The position numbers were made by a program, and so were the translations under genes. Below the pieces are notes generated by a model. That model saw only the letters and a program-made list of their open reading frames with translations, did no database searches and had not been told where the DNA came from. DNA of 64,000 bases from Buchnera aphidicola (Chaitophorus populicola). GTDB lineage: Bacteria > Pseudomonadota > Gammaproteobacteria > Enterobacterales > Enterobacteriaceae. The DNA lies in assembly GCF_964058995.1 (NCBI RefSeq), contig NZ_OZ060382.1:410097-474096 (forward strand), written 5' to 3'. Of this stretch, positions 38,657 through 48,446 are shown in pieces (within the stretch, counting starts at the first letter, position 1; every line of letters begins with the position of its first letter).

Positions 38657-39601
38657 CTAATATTCTTTTTTATTTAAAAAAACAAAAATTTTTTTTATAA
38701 TAAAATTTATAGAAGAATTTTTTTCACTATCTACCCAAAAAGATTTTTTATCTTTTTTTAACCAAGTGATTTGATGTTTTGCTAATTTTTTAGTAGCTAA
38801 AATCGTTTTATTAAACATTTCTTGATAACTAATTTTATTTAAAATATAATCACACATTTCTTTATATCCTAAACATTTCATTCCTGGATTATTTTTATTA
38901 AAATGACTTTGAATAAGTAAATTCTCTACTTCTTCCTTAAAACCAGAAGATAACATTTTTCTTAATCGATACTCTATTTTTTTATGTAAAATATATTTAT
39001 TTTTTGGAAAACAAATAAATCGCAAAACGCGATATGGAAATTTATACTTTTCATGCTGAATTAAATCACTAATTTTTTTTCCTGATATATAATATACCTC
39101 TAAAGCTCTTAAGAGTCTTTGCATATCATTAGGATGAATTCTTAAAGCAGATACTGGATCTATAGAAAGTAATTTATTATATAAATTATTTTGAGAACTA
39201 GAATAAAATTTTTTTAAAATTTTTTTTCTGATTTTATCATTTCTTGAAGGTAAAGGAGATAAACCATGCATTAAAGCATGATAATAGAACATTGTACCTC
39301 CTACTAATAATGGAATTCTATCATTAGAAAAACTTTTATTAATTTCATATAAAGCATCGTTTCTAAAAGATTGCGCACAATAATTTTCTGTAATATTTTT
39401 AATATTAATTAAACTATGCGGAGCAATACGTAATTCTTCTTGATTAGGTTTGGCAGTACCAATATTTAATTCTTTATAAATTAAACCAGAATCTACACTA
39501 ATTAGATCAATAGGTAAAATTTTAGTTAATTTTATAGCAAATTTAGTTTTATTAGAAGTAGTTGGACCCATTAAAAAAATTATTTTGTTTTTATTATGCA
39601 T
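38657..39601 (-). CDS. miaA: tRNA dimethylallyltransferase MiaA
   Basis: Adds the dimethylallyl group to A37 of tRNAs reading codons that start with U. LISVDSGLIYKELNIGTAKP near residue 33 and the tRNA/DMAPP regions VGGTMFYYHALMHGLSP and DPVSALRIHPNDMQRLLRALE are conserved. The 314 residues match E. coli (316). The P-loop reads MGPTTSNKTKF, with Asn17 where the family has Gly (GKT), a change in a nucleotide-binding residue. Follows pgi by 53 bp. Confidence 0.93.
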   Translation of the reverse strand: MHNKNKIIFLMGPTTSNKTKFAIKLTKILPIDLISVDSGLIYKELNIGTAKPNQEELRIAPHSLINIKNITENYCAQSFRNDALYEINKSFSNDRIPLLVGGTMFYYHALMHGLSPLPSRNDKIRKKILKKFYSSSQNNLYNKLLSIDPVSALRIHPNDMQRLLRALEVYYISGKKISDLIQHEKYKFPYRVLRFICFPKNKYILHKKIEYRLRKMLSSGFKEEVENLLIQSHFNKNNPGMKCLGYKEMCDYILNKISYQEMFNKTILATKKLAKHQITWLKKDKKSFWVDSEKNSSINFIIKKIFVFLNKKEY

Positions 39602-39654
39602 ATATTTGTTATTTCTAAAATTATTTAATTACTTTATAATAAAAATATAATAAA

Positions 39655-41319
39655 TTATTTTCTATTTAATTTATAAAAATTTATTAACGCATTTGTTGAA
39701 GAATCGTATTTTGTTGTTAAATTATTTTTTTTTAATTCAACTAAAATATTATTAGCCGTATATTTTCCTAATTCTACCCCCCATTGATCAAAACTAAATA
39801 TATTCATAATCACTCCTTGCGTAAAAACTTTATGTTCATATAAAGCAATTAAAATACCTAAAGTATAAGGAGTAATTTTATTTAATAAAAAAGAATTAGT
39901 TGGTTGATTTCCTTTACATAATTTATAAATATTTATATCATTATTTAAACTACTTTGATCTTTCAAAATTTCTTTTTTAAAATTACTTTCTTTGAAAATT
40001 TCTTCTATAGATTTTCCAAAAGCTAATGATTGAGTTTGCGCAAAAAAATGTGATAACAATTTAATATGATGATCATTAATTTTATTATGAGTATTAATTG
40101 GAATAATAAAATCTGAAGGAATTAATTTTGTTCCTTGATGTAATAATTGATAAAACGAATGCTGACCATTTGTTCCTGGTTCGCCCCAAATAATTGATCC
40201 TGTTTGCCAAGATACAATATTTTTGTTACGATCTATATTTTTCCCGTTAGATTCCATATTTGTTTGTTGTAAATATGTAGAAAATTTATGCATATATTGA
40301 TCATATACAAATATTGCTTCTGTTTCAGTGTTAAAAAAATTATTATACCATATACTAATTAAACCTAATAAAACTGGAATATTTTTTTCTAAAGGTGCAT
40401 GTAAAAAATGCTGATCCATAGATCTTGCTCCCTTTAAAAATAAAGAAAAATTTTTATACCCAATTGATAAAGAAATTGATAAACCTACAGCAGACCATAC
40501 CGAATAACGACCGCCTACCCAATCCCAAATGGGAAAAAAATTTTCTTGTATAATTCCAAATTTTAATACTTCCTGTTCATTCATTGATATACCAAAAAAA
40601 TGTTTATCCATATCAGATTTTAATACTTTTGGTTGATTTAAAAATAAATTTTTAACAGTAGTAGCATTAGTTATCGTTTCTTGTGTAGTAAAAGTTTTAG
40701 AAGAAATTAAAAAAATTGTTCTACTCATATCAATCTTTTTTAAAATTTCTATTACATGTGTACCATCAAGATTTGAAATAAAATGTATTTTTAAATGATT
40801 TTTATAAGGTTTTAAAGCTTCAGTAACCATAAAAGGCCCTAAATCCGAACCACCAATACCAATATTTACTACATCTGTAATATATTTACCTGTATAACCT
40901 CTCCATTTTTTATGAATTACAGCATTAGAAAATAACTTAATTTTTTGTAATACATATTTTATTTTTAATAAAATATCTTTTTTATTATTTAGCATATTAG
41001 TTTTATTAGAACTTCTTAAAGCAGTATGTAAAACTGGTTTATTTTCTGTAAAATTAATTTTTTTACCTTGAAACATAGATATAATAGAATTTTTTAAATC
41101 AAATTCTTCAGCTAAATTTATCAAATAACTAATAGTTTTAGAAGTTAATCTATTTTTAGAGTAATCAAATAAAATTATATCTTCAAAATTTAAAGAAAAT
41201 TTTTTAAAACGATTAGGATCACTTTTAAATAATTCTTTTAAATGTTTATTTTTTATACTTAAATAATGTTTCTTTAAATTTTTCCAAGATTTAGTTACAG
41301 TAGGATTTAAACTTTTCAT
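39655..41319 (-). CDS. pgi: Glucose-6-phosphate isomerase
   Basis: Interconverts glucose 6-phosphate and fructose 6-phosphate. [19 protein letters not shown] near residue 155, [30 protein letters not shown], the catalytic Glu in NMESNGK, and [10 protein letters not shown] with the active Lys near the end are all present. I use the second ATG (41317-41319, GAG 8 nt upstream), giving 554 residues (549 in E. coli). Minus strand, divergent from orn. Confidence 0.97.
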   Translation of the reverse strand: MKSLNPTVTKSWKNLKKHYLSIKNKHLKELFKSDPNRFKKFSLNFEDIILFDYSKNRLTSKTISYLINLAEEFDLKNSIISMFQGKKINFTENKPVLHTALRSSNKTNMLNNKKDILLKIKYVLQKIKLFSNAVIHKKWRGYTGKYITDVVNIGIGGSDLGPFMVTEALKPYKNHLKIHFISNLDGTHVIEILKKIDMSRTIFLISSKTFTTQETITNATTVKNLFLNQPKVLKSDMDKHFFGISMNEQEVLKFGIIQENFFPIWDWVGGRYSVWSAVGLSISLSIGYKNFSLFLKGARSMDQHFLHAPLEKNIPVLLGLISIWYNNFFNTETEAIFVYDQYMHKFSTYLQQTNMESNGKNIDRNKNIVSWQTGSIIWGEPGTNGQHSFYQLLHQGTKLIPSDFIIPINTHNKINDHHIKLLSHFFAQTQSLAFGKSIEEIFKESNFKKEILKDQSSLNNDINIYKLCKGNQPTNSFLLNKITPYTLGILIALYEHKVFTQGVIMNIFSFDQWGVELGKYTANNILVELKKNNLTTKYDSSTNALINFYKLNRK

Positions 41320-41499
41320 AATTTTTCTCATTTTATAGTTTTTAAAAATAATAAAAATTTTAAAAATATAATAATTTTAAATATATATTTAAAAAATATA
41401 AAAAATATATTAATTTATATAAAATAAATTTTTAAAAAATTCTTTTTAACCTTATTATATTATATATCTAACATTTTACTTAAATAATTTTTATAATAT

Positions 41500-42072
41500 A
41501 TGAATATTCAAAATAATAAAGCAAGAAATTTAATTTGGGTAGACCTAGAAATGACAGGATTATGTCATTTAAAAAATCGTATTTTAGAAATTGCAGTGAT
41601 AATTACAGATTCTAATTTAAATATCTTAAAAACAGGACCAGTAATTAGTATTTATCAACCTAAAAAAATTTTAGAGAGAATGAATAATTGGAATAAAAGA
41701 GTACATAATAAAAACGGACTTATACAAAAAGTTGTTTATAGTGAATATAATGAAAAAAAAACTGAAATAGAAATTCTTCAATTCTTAAAAAAATGGGTTC
41801 CAGTAAATCAATCTCCTATATGCGGAAATACTGTTTGGAAAGACAGAGAATTTTTAAAAAAATATATGCCAAAATTAGAATCATATTTTCATTATCGTAA
41901 TATTGATGTCAGTACTATAAAAGAACTATGTTCAAGATGGTATCAAAATTCATTTAAAAAATTTAATAAAATAAATAAACATTCTGCATTAGATGATATT
42001 CAAGAATCAATTTTAGAATTACAATATTATAGAAAAATTTTTTTTAATAAGAAAAAATTATGTTTAACATAA
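41500..42072 (+). CDS. orn: Oligoribonuclease
   Basis: Degrades 2- to 5-nt RNA fragments, the last step of mRNA decay. DEDDh exonuclease: LIWVDLEMTGL near residue 12 with Asp and Glu, GNTVWKDREFLKKYMPKLE in the middle, and KHSALDDIQESILELQYYR with the catalytic His and Asp. The 190 residues compare with 181 in E. coli. A tRNA-Gly follows 93 bp downstream, the same neighbour as in E. coli. Confidence 0.96.
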   Translation: MNIQNNKARNLIWVDLEMTGLCHLKNRILEIAVIITDSNLNILKTGPVISIYQPKKILERMNNWNKRVHNKNGLIQKVVYSEYNEKKTEIEILQFLKKWVPVNQSPICGNTVWKDREFLKKYMPKLESYFHYRNIDVSTIKELCSRWYQNSFKKFNKINKHSALDDIQESILELQYYRKIFFNKKKLCLT

Positions 42073-42091
42073 TTATATTTTTATAGAAAAC

Positions 42092-42120
42092 TTGAAAATA
42101 TAATTTATGTAAGATATCAT
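42092..42120 (+). promoter_or_regulatory. Candidate promoter of the tRNA-Gly gene
   Basis: TTGAAA (42092-42097), a 17-bp spacer and TATCAT (42115-42120) match the sigma-70 consensus at ten of twelve positions and lie about 45 bp upstream of the mature tRNA. It is placed between the orn stop and the tRNA, so an independent transcript for the tRNA is likely. Confidence 0.5.
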
Positions 42121-42165
42121 TATAAATGTATTTAAAAAATTTTAATTCCTATAAAATCTTCAAAT

Positions 42166-42238
42166 GCGGGAATAGCTCAGTTGGTAGAGCATAACCTTGC
42201 CAAGGTTAAGGTCGCGAGTTCGAGACTCGTTTCCCGCT
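42166..42238 (+). tRNA. tRNA-Gly (anticodon GCC)
   Basis: 73 nt with a perfect acceptor GCGGGAA/TTCCCGC, D-arm AGCTCAGTTGGTAGAGC, anticodon loop TTGCCAA (GCC) and T-arm GCGAGTTCGAGACTCGT. Very close to E. coli glyV/W/X/Y, and downstream of orn as there. CCA is not encoded (CAA follows the discriminator T). Confidence 0.97.
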
Positions 42239-42726
42239 CAAATTTTTATAAATTATGAAATAATAAATTTTAAAAAAATATAAATTTATTTAATAAAAAT
42301 ACTTTATATTATCAAAAATAATCTAAAATCACATAATATTTAAAAATTTTATTTTTCAAAAATTATTACTTTAAAATATCATTTTAAAAAAATCTAAAAA
42401 TATTTTATTAATATTTGTTAAAATTTTCTAAATAATTTTAAATATATTAATATTTATTAAATTAAAAAATATTATAAAAATATTATATTTAAATTAAAAA
42501 TTTAATTATTATCATATTTTTTATATAAAAAAATTTATTAATAATATATAAATTTTAAATTTTTAAAATATTTTTAATATACAAAAATTTATTCTTTTAA
42601 TATATAATTAATAAATTATTATTATTATATAAAAATTTCTCTGAAATATTTTATTAACAATAATATTTTTATAAAAATTTGAAATTATTTTATTTATATT
42701 TAAATAATTATATATTTTTATAAACA
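42239..42726. other. Gene-free gap upstream of trpE
   Basis: About 488 bp, almost pure A/T. No reading frame, no GC-bearing hairpin, and not a single TGG triplet on the plus strand, so a Trp-rich leader peptide and classical trp attenuation are absent. The trpE promoter must be here but no single candidate stands out. Confidence 0.7.
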
Positions 42727-44292
42727 ATGGAAAATAAAATGAAAAATAGGAAATTTAAAATTAAAGTAATTCAAAAAAAATCTATTTACCACAATAATCC
42801 ATTAAAAATATTTAACCGCATCTGTAAAACTAATAAAAATACATTACTTTTAGAATCTGCTGATATAAGCAATAAAAAAAACTTAAAAAGTATTATTATT
42901 GTAGATAGCGCATTAAGAATTTCTTTATCTAAAAATATTGTTTATATAAAATCATTAACAAAAAATGGTTTTAATTTTATGCAATATCTAGAATTAATTT
43001 TACCAAAATATATTAAAAAAAAAAGAAATAAAGATATTTTAGAATTAAAATTTCCAAATTCCTTAAATCAAAACTTAGACGAAGATTCTAAGTTAAAAGA
43101 AAAATCTGTTTTTGATATATTTAGAATAATTATAGATAATATTAATCATATAAAAAAATATCCAAAATCTATTTTTTTTGGAGGTTTATTTTCATATGAT
43201 TTAATATCATATTTTGAAAAATTACCTAAAATAAAAAAAATACAAAAATGTCCAGATTTTTGTTTTTATTTATCTGAAACTATGATTTTTTTAAATCATG
43301 CAAAAAAAAAATGTATTATTCAATCTACAATTTTTAATAATGAAAAACATGAAATTAAAAAAATTCAAAAAAGAGTTAAATATATTAAAGACATTATTAA
43401 CAAAAAAGAATTTAATTTAATTAAATTTAAAAAAAATAATCCCGTTATTAAATATAATAAAAGTAATATTCAATTTGCGAAAATAATAAAAAATATAAAA
43501 AAATATATCAAAAACGGTGATATATTTCAAATCGTTCCATCTAGAAAGTTTTATATGCAATGTTTATCACCTTTGCATTCATATAAAAATTTAAAAAAAA
43601 ATAATCCTAGCCCATATATGTTTTTTATGCAAGATGAAGATTTTACATTATTCGGTGCATCTCCTGAAAGTTTTTTAAAATACAATGCATATACTAGAAA
43701 TATAGAAATTCATCCTATAGCAGGAACTAAACCTAGAGGAAGATTTAAAAATGGTAAAATTAATTATGATTTAGATAACAAAATAGAATTAGAAATGAAA
43801 TTAAATAAAAAAGAATTATCAGAACATATTATGCTAGTAGATTTAGCAAGAAATGATTTATCTAGAATTTGTCAAACAGGAAGTAGATATGTAAAACAAT
43901 TAATTAAAGTGGAAAAATATTCACATGTCATGCATTTAGTTTCTGTTATCAAAGGAATCTTAAAGAAAGAACTAGACGTATTTCATGCTTATCGTGCATG
44001 CATGAATATGGGAACATTAACAGGTGCTCCAAAAATTAAAGCTATGCAATTAATCTCTAAGATAGAAAAAGAAACTCGAGGAAGTTATGGAGGTTCTATT
44101 GGATATTTTACTGGAACAAAAAAATTTAATACTTGTATAATTATTCGATCTGCTTATATCGAAAAAGATATTGCTACTATACAAGTAGGAGCAGGTATTG
44201 TATTGAAATCTATTCCTAAAGAAGAATGCTTAGAAACATGGAATAAAGCGTATGCTGTAATTAAATCTATTAATAATTCTCAATTAAATTAG
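42727..44292 (+). CDS. trpE: Anthranilate synthase component I
   Basis: Converts chorismate to anthranilate with ammonia from TrpG, the committed step to tryptophan. The 521 residues (520 in E. coli) keep the Trp feedback site LLLESADIS near residue 40, FFGGLFSYDLISYFEKLP, and the catalytic blocks IFQIVPSRKF, LFGASPESFLKY, IHPIAGTKPRGR, and GTLTGAPKIKAMQLI. An in-frame ATG at 42739 with GGA 7 nt upstream is an alternative start. trpG follows after 11 bp. In most Buchnera this pair is on a plasmid; here it lies between tRNA-Gly and rpmE. Confidence 0.97.
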   Translation: MENKMKNRKFKIKVIQKKSIYHNNPLKIFNRICKTNKNTLLLESADISNKKNLKSIIIVDSALRISLSKNIVYIKSLTKNGFNFMQYLELILPKYIKKKRNKDILELKFPNSLNQNLDEDSKLKEKSVFDIFRIIIDNINHIKKYPKSIFFGGLFSYDLISYFEKLPKIKKIQKCPDFCFYLSETMIFLNHAKKKCIIQSTIFNNEKHEIKKIQKRVKYIKDIINKKEFNLIKFKKNNPVIKYNKSNIQFAKIIKNIKKYIKNGDIFQIVPSRKFYMQCLSPLHSYKNLKKNNPSPYMFFMQDEDFTLFGASPESFLKYNAYTRNIEIHPIAGTKPRGRFKNGKINYDLDNKIELEMKLNKKELSEHIMLVDLARNDLSRICQTGSRYVKQLIKVEKYSHVMHLVSVIKGILKKELDVFHAYRACMNMGTLTGAPKIKAMQLISKIEKETRGSYGGSIGYFTGTKKFNTCIIIRSAYIEKDIATIQVGAGIVLKSIPKEECLETWNKAYAVIKSINNSQLN

Positions 44293-44303
44293 GAAAAAAA
44301 TAT

Positions 44304-44882
44304 ATGTCTGAAATTTTACTATTAGATAATTTTGATTCTTTTCTTTATAATTTAGTAGATTTATTACGAAAAAATTCGCATCAAGTAACTATATATAGAA
44401 ATAATGTTTCTACAATAGAAATTATAAAAAAAATTTCTTATATGAAAAATCCAATATTAATACTATCTCCAGGGCCAGGAAATCCAATAGATGCAGGATG
44501 TATGATGAAAATAATTTCTATTTTAAAAAACAAAGTTCCTATTTTAGGAATATGTTTAGGTTATCAAGCACTTATAAAATTATATGGAGGAAAAATTTCT
44601 CACGCAAAAAAAATTATTCATGGACAATCTTCTACAATTTATCATGATCATAAAAAAATGTTTTATAATATAGATAATCCAATACAAGTAGCTCGTTATC
44701 ATTCTTTAATCTGTAAAAATATTCCAAAAAATTTTATTATTAATTCTAAAAAAAAAAATATAGCTATGTCTATTAGAGATGATGATTCTAAAATATGCGG
44801 TTTTCAATTTCATCCAGAATCTATTTTAACTACTATAGGAGAAAAAATTTTAAAAAATACAATTCAATGGATGAATACATAA
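44304..44882 (+). CDS. trpG: Anthranilate synthase component II (glutamine amidotransferase)
   Basis: Supplies ammonia from glutamine to TrpE. Class I glutamine amidotransferase with LLDNFDSFLYNLVDLL at the start, ILSPGPGNPIDAGCM for the oxyanion region, the nucleophile in ILGICLGYQALIKLYGG near residue 84, and the His-Glu pair in FQFHPESILTT near 170. At 192 residues it is TrpG alone, without the TrpD fusion found in E. coli. AGGA precedes the ATG; it is co-transcribed with trpE and convergent with rpmE. Confidence 0.97.
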   Translation: MSEILLLDNFDSFLYNLVDLLRKNSHQVTIYRNNVSTIEIIKKISYMKNPILILSPGPGNPIDAGCMMKIISILKNKVPILGICLGYQALIKLYGGKISHAKKIIHGQSSTIYHDHKKMFYNIDNPIQVARYHSLICKNIPKNFIINSKKKNIAMSIRDDDSKICGFQFHPESILTTIGEKILKNTIQWMNT

Positions 44883-45066
44883 TAAATAAATTTATTTAAA
44901 TTAATTTAAATATAAAAATATTAAATAATGTATTTATTATATATTTAACATTGTAAAAATATTTTCAAAGTTATATCTACTTAAAATTAATATTTTTTAA
45001 AATAATAATTTAGTAAAAAAATAATTATTTAATATTTTTATATTCTGTTTTACATATATAAAATAT

Positions 45067-45276
45067 TTATTTTTTTAACATATCAAATCTTTTATTAAAT
45101 AATTCAATTCTTCCTCCAGTATCAATAATTCTTTGTTTACCTGTATAAAATGGATGACATTTAGAGCATATATCTAAATTTATATCTTTTCCTAAAGTAT
45201 TAAAAAAAGTAATAATATTTCCACAAGAACAACGTGCAGAGTTAGAGAAATATTTAGGATGAATATTTTTTTTCAT
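45067..45276 (-). CDS. rpmE: 50S ribosomal protein L31 (zinc type)
   Basis: L31 bridges the two subunits. I start at the ATG 45274-45276 (69 residues, 70 in E. coli) because [10 protein letters not shown] is the family N-terminus; the frame is open 7 codons further. All four zinc-binding cysteines of the C+ form are present (C16, C18, C37, C40 in RCSCGNI and [15 protein letters not shown]). Divergent from hslV, convergent with trpG. Confidence 0.96.
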   Translation of the reverse strand: MKKNIHPKYFSNSARCSCGNIITFFNTLGKDINLDICSKCHPFYTGKQRIIDTGGRIELFNKRFDMLKK

Positions 45277-45426
45277 AAAAATTCCTGTAAAAAACATATA
45301 TAGAGTTAATATAATATATTAAATATAAAAAATAAATATTTATTTTCAAAAATCTTTAATTATATAATTTTAAAAAATATTATAACTTAATTTAAAATTT
45401 TTAAAAACTTTTATAAAGAAAAAAAA

Positions 45427-45957
45427 ATGACAACTATATTAAGTATACGATCTAAAAAAAAAATAGTAATTGGTGGAGATGGACAAGCGACTTTAGGTCA
45501 TACAGTTATGAAAAGCAATGTTAAAAAAGTTCGATCTTTATATCATAATAAAGTTTTAGCTGGATTTGCAGGAAGTACCGCGGATGCATTTACTTTATTT
45601 GAATTATTTGAAAAAAAATTAGCTATGTACAATGGGCATTTAAAAAGATCTGCTATAGAATTAGCTAGAGATTGGAGAAGTGATAGCTTTCTTAGAAAGT
45701 TAGAAGCATTATTAGCAGTAGCAAGTAAAAAATCTTCGTTAATTATTAGTGGAAATGGAGATGTAATTAAACCAGAAAATAATATAATAGCTATTGGATC
45801 AGGAGGATGTTACGCTCAAGCAGCAGCCTTAGCTTTATCTCAAAATACTGAATTGAGTGCTGATCAAATTGTTCAAAAATCTTTAAAAATTGCTGCAGAT
45901 ATTTGTATATATACAAATCATAATTTTACTATAAAAGAAATATTGATAGAAAATTAA
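45427..45957 (+). CDS. hslV: ATP-dependent protease peptidase subunit HslV
   Basis: Proteolytic core of HslUV (ClpQY), a dodecamer with N-terminal Thr active sites. [11 protein letters not shown] provides the catalytic Thr2 after Met removal, and [39 protein letters not shown] and [17 protein letters not shown] follow, the last containing the Gly-Ser region for catalysis. The 176 residues equal E. coli. hslU starts 10 bp downstream with AAGGA, a two-gene operon. Confidence 0.97.
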   Translation: MTTILSIRSKKKIVIGGDGQATLGHTVMKSNVKKVRSLYHNKVLAGFAGSTADAFTLFELFEKKLAMYNGHLKRSAIELARDWRSDSFLRKLEALLAVASKKSSLIISGNGDVIKPENNIIAIGSGGCYAQAAALALSQNTELSADQIVQKSLKIAADICIYTNHNFTIKEILIEN

Positions 45958-45967
45958 GGAAAAAATT

Positions 45968-47302
45968 ATGTCTAATATGACTCCTCAAAAAATAGTAAAA
46001 AAATTAAATAAATTTATTATTGGTCAAAAAAAAGCAAAAAAAGCAGTTGCTATTGCGTTAAGAAATAGATGGAGGCGCATGCAAGTTAATCCAGAACTAA
46101 GAAATGAAATTACACCAAAAAATATTTTAATGATTGGACCTACAGGTGTAGGAAAAACAGAAATTGCTAAAAGATTAGCAAAACTTTCTAATGCTCCGTT
46201 TATTAAAGTAGAAGCAACAAAATTTACAGAAGTAGGATATGTGGGAAAAGAAGTAGACTCTATAATTAGAGAATTAACAGATATTTCTATAAAAATGATT
46301 CGCGTTCAAACTTTACAAAAAAATAAAAAAAAAGTAAAAAAACTTGCAGAAGAAAGAATTTTAGATGTTTTAGTTCCAGGTGCTAAAAAACATTTACAAG
46401 AAAATGATAAAGAAAATGAACGACCATTAAAAACAATTCAAAGTTTTCGCAAAAAACTAAAAGAAGGTAAATTAGATGATAAAGAAATTGAAATAAATGT
46501 ATTAGGATCATCTATGGGAATTGAAATTATGGCACCTCCCGGAATGGAAGAATTAACAAATCAATTACAATCATTATTTCAAAATTTAGGAGGAGTAAAA
46601 AAAAATCTAAGAAAACTTAAAATAAAAGATGCTATGAAAATTTTAATCGAAGAAGAAGCTTCAAAATTAATTAATCCTGAATCCTTAAAAAAATCTGCTA
46701 TTCACGCAGTCGAACAAAATGGAATAGTATTTATTGACGAAATTGATAAAATTTGCAAAAGAAACAATTCATCTGGACCAGATGTTTCTAGAGAAGGAGT
46801 TCAAAGAGATTTATTACCTTTAATAGAAGGCTGTACTGTGTCAACTAAATATGGAACTGTAAAAACAGATCATATATTATTTATTACGTCTGGTGCATTT
46901 CAAATATCTTCTCCATCAGATCTAATACCTGAATTACAAGGAAGATTACCTATTAGAGTAGAATTAAATGCATTAACTGTAAATGATTTTGAAAAAATTT
47001 TAATAGAACCAAAAACCTCAATAACTACACAATATAAAGCTTTATTAAAAACAGAAAATGTAAATATAGAATTCACAAAAAATGGAATTAAAAAAATTGC
47101 AGAAACATCATGGAAAATTAATGAAAGTATCGAAAATATTGGAGCACGAAGATTATATACAGTATTAGAAAGATTAATGGAAGAAATATCTTTTTATGCT
47201 AGCGATAATTACGGAAAAAGTATTATTATTAACGCAAATTACGTAAAAAAACATTTAAATAAATTAATATCTAAAGATGACCTTAATCAATATATTTTAT
47301 AA
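45968..47302 (+). CDS. hslU: ATP-dependent protease ATPase subunit HslU
   Basis: AAA+ unfoldase that feeds HslV. Walker [20 protein letters not shown] near residue 57, the pore loop region [19 protein letters not shown], Walker [16 protein letters not shown] near 250, and the sensor 2 stretch [17 protein letters not shown]. The intermediate I domain is present. The 444 residues match E. coli (443), ending KDDLNQYIL, the C-terminal tail that inserts into HslV. Confidence 0.97.
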   Translation: MSNMTPQKIVKKLNKFIIGQKKAKKAVAIALRNRWRRMQVNPELRNEITPKNILMIGPTGVGKTEIAKRLAKLSNAPFIKVEATKFTEVGYVGKEVDSIIRELTDISIKMIRVQTLQKNKKKVKKLAEERILDVLVPGAKKHLQENDKENERPLKTIQSFRKKLKEGKLDDKEIEINVLGSSMGIEIMAPPGMEELTNQLQSLFQNLGGVKKNLRKLKIKDAMKILIEEEASKLINPESLKKSAIHAVEQNGIVFIDEIDKICKRNNSSGPDVSREGVQRDLLPLIEGCTVSTKYGTVKTDHILFITSGAFQISSPSDLIPELQGRLPIRVELNALTVNDFEKILIEPKTSITTQYKALLKTENVNIEFTKNGIKKIAETSWKINESIENIGARRLYTVLERLMEEISFYASDNYGKSIIINANYVKKHLNKLISKDDLNQYIL

Positions 47303-47402
47303 AATTATTTTTATATAAATTATAATTTTATTGAAAAAATTTTTCTTATATCTAATAAAAAATTATTAAACATAAATTTTTTAAAAAAATAGAAATTTAA
47401 AC

Positions 47403-47446
47403 TTTAAATATTAATATGTAAATAAAAAGATATATTAATATTTAAA
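47403..47446. repeat. A/T-only inverted repeat between hslU and fpr
   Basis: Two perfect 15-base arms (47403-47417 and 47432-47446) with a 14-base loop lie 100 bp past hslU and 35 bp before fpr. The stem has no G-C pair, and an A-rich rather than T-rich stretch follows on the plus strand, so it is not a convincing terminator. One such repeat is not surprising in DNA this AT-rich. Confidence 0.35.
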
Positions 47447-47480
47447 AAAAAAAGAAAAATATAATTTCTAGGATATATAT

Positions 47481-48233
47481 ATGACCGTCTGGATAAAAGC
47501 TAAAATACAAAAAATTAAATATTGGAAAAAAAACTTATTATATTTATCTTTAAAAGCATCAATAAATAAATTTATTGCAGGACAATTTTCTAAAATACGT
47601 ATTGAAAATTTAAATAAAAATCAAAAAATTCAAAGAGCTTATTCATTTGTAAATCCTCCTCATTCAAATAAAATAGAATTTTTTATTACACTAATTCAAC
47701 AAGGAGAAATGAGTAAAAAATTAATAAAATTGAAAGAAAAACAAGAAATTTTAATCTCAAAAGAATCTTATGGATTCTTTACACTTAAAGAAATTCAAAA
47801 ATCAAAAATGTTATGGATGTTTTCTACTGGAACAGCAATTGGACCATACCTGTCTATACTACAAGAAAAAAAAGATACAGAAAAATTTGAAAAAATTATT
47901 TTAGTGCATTCAGTACGATATTTTTCTGATTTAAAATATTTAAATTTAATTAATAATATACATAAATTATATAAAGGAAAATTACTTGTAATTATTACAA
48001 TTACTAGAGAAAATAAAAAAAATTTTTATTATGGACGAATTCAAAAACTTTTATTAAATAAATCACTTGAAAAAAAATTATCTGTAAATATAAATAAAGA
48101 AAACTCTAATATTATGTTATGTGGAAACCCTAATATGGTCGAAGACTTATTTAAATTTTTTGTAAAAGAAAAAAAAATGACAAAAAATCTTCGAAGAAAA
48201 CCTGGAAATATTACTAGAGAAAATTATTGGTAA
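47481..48233 (+). CDS. fpr: Ferredoxin/flavodoxin-NADP+ reductase
   Basis: FAD enzyme that exchanges electrons between NADPH and ferredoxin or flavodoxin. The FAD-binding RAYSFVNPPHSNKIEFF lies near residue 50, GEMSKKLIKLKEKQEI follows, the NADP domain has MFSTGTAIGPYLSILQE, MLCGNPNMVEDL, and the C-terminus MTKNLRRKPGNITRENYW ends in the Trp that stacks on FAD. The 250 residues compare with 248 in E. coli. It can reduce the ferredoxin encoded at 61575-61901. Confidence 0.95.
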   Translation: MTVWIKAKIQKIKYWKKNLLYLSLKASINKFIAGQFSKIRIENLNKNQKIQRAYSFVNPPHSNKIEFFITLIQQGEMSKKLIKLKEKQEILISKESYGFFTLKEIQKSKMLWMFSTGTAIGPYLSILQEKKDTEKFEKIILVHSVRYFSDLKYLNLINNIHKLYKGKLLVIITITRENKKNFYYGRIQKLLLNKSLEKKLSVNINKENSNIMLCGNPNMVEDLFKFFVKEKKMTKNLRRKPGNITRENYW

Positions 48234-48346
48234 ATATATTAATACAGTATTTTTTAAAATATTAAATTTTTTAAATTTTGATATAAAACTTTTAAAAAAA
48301 TAATATAACTAATAAATTTATTAGAAATATTATTAATAAAAGAAAC

Positions 48347-48392
48347 AAAACAGAGTACTAAATATCATATTTTAAAATATGTACTCTGTTTT
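48347..48392. terminator. Bidirectional terminator between fpr and the orphan gene
   Basis: A 12-bp perfect stem AAAACAGAGTAC/GTACTCTGTTTT with a 22-base loop, itself partly palindromic, between the convergent genes fpr and 48447-49397. The plus strand continues TTTTTTAAAA and the minus strand reads T-rich after the stem, as for a terminator working in both directions. The G-C pairs make it stand out from its surroundings. Confidence 0.75.
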
Positions 48393-48446
48393 TTAAAATA
48401 ATTTTATAATATTAATACATATTTTTAAATAAATAATTACATAAAT

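Noticed and set aside
47403..47446. 15-bp A/T-only inverted repeat as a regulatory element of fpr
   Set aside because: A stem of this kind is expected by chance about once in such DNA; no G-C pair and no T-run supports a function. Listed only as a repeat.
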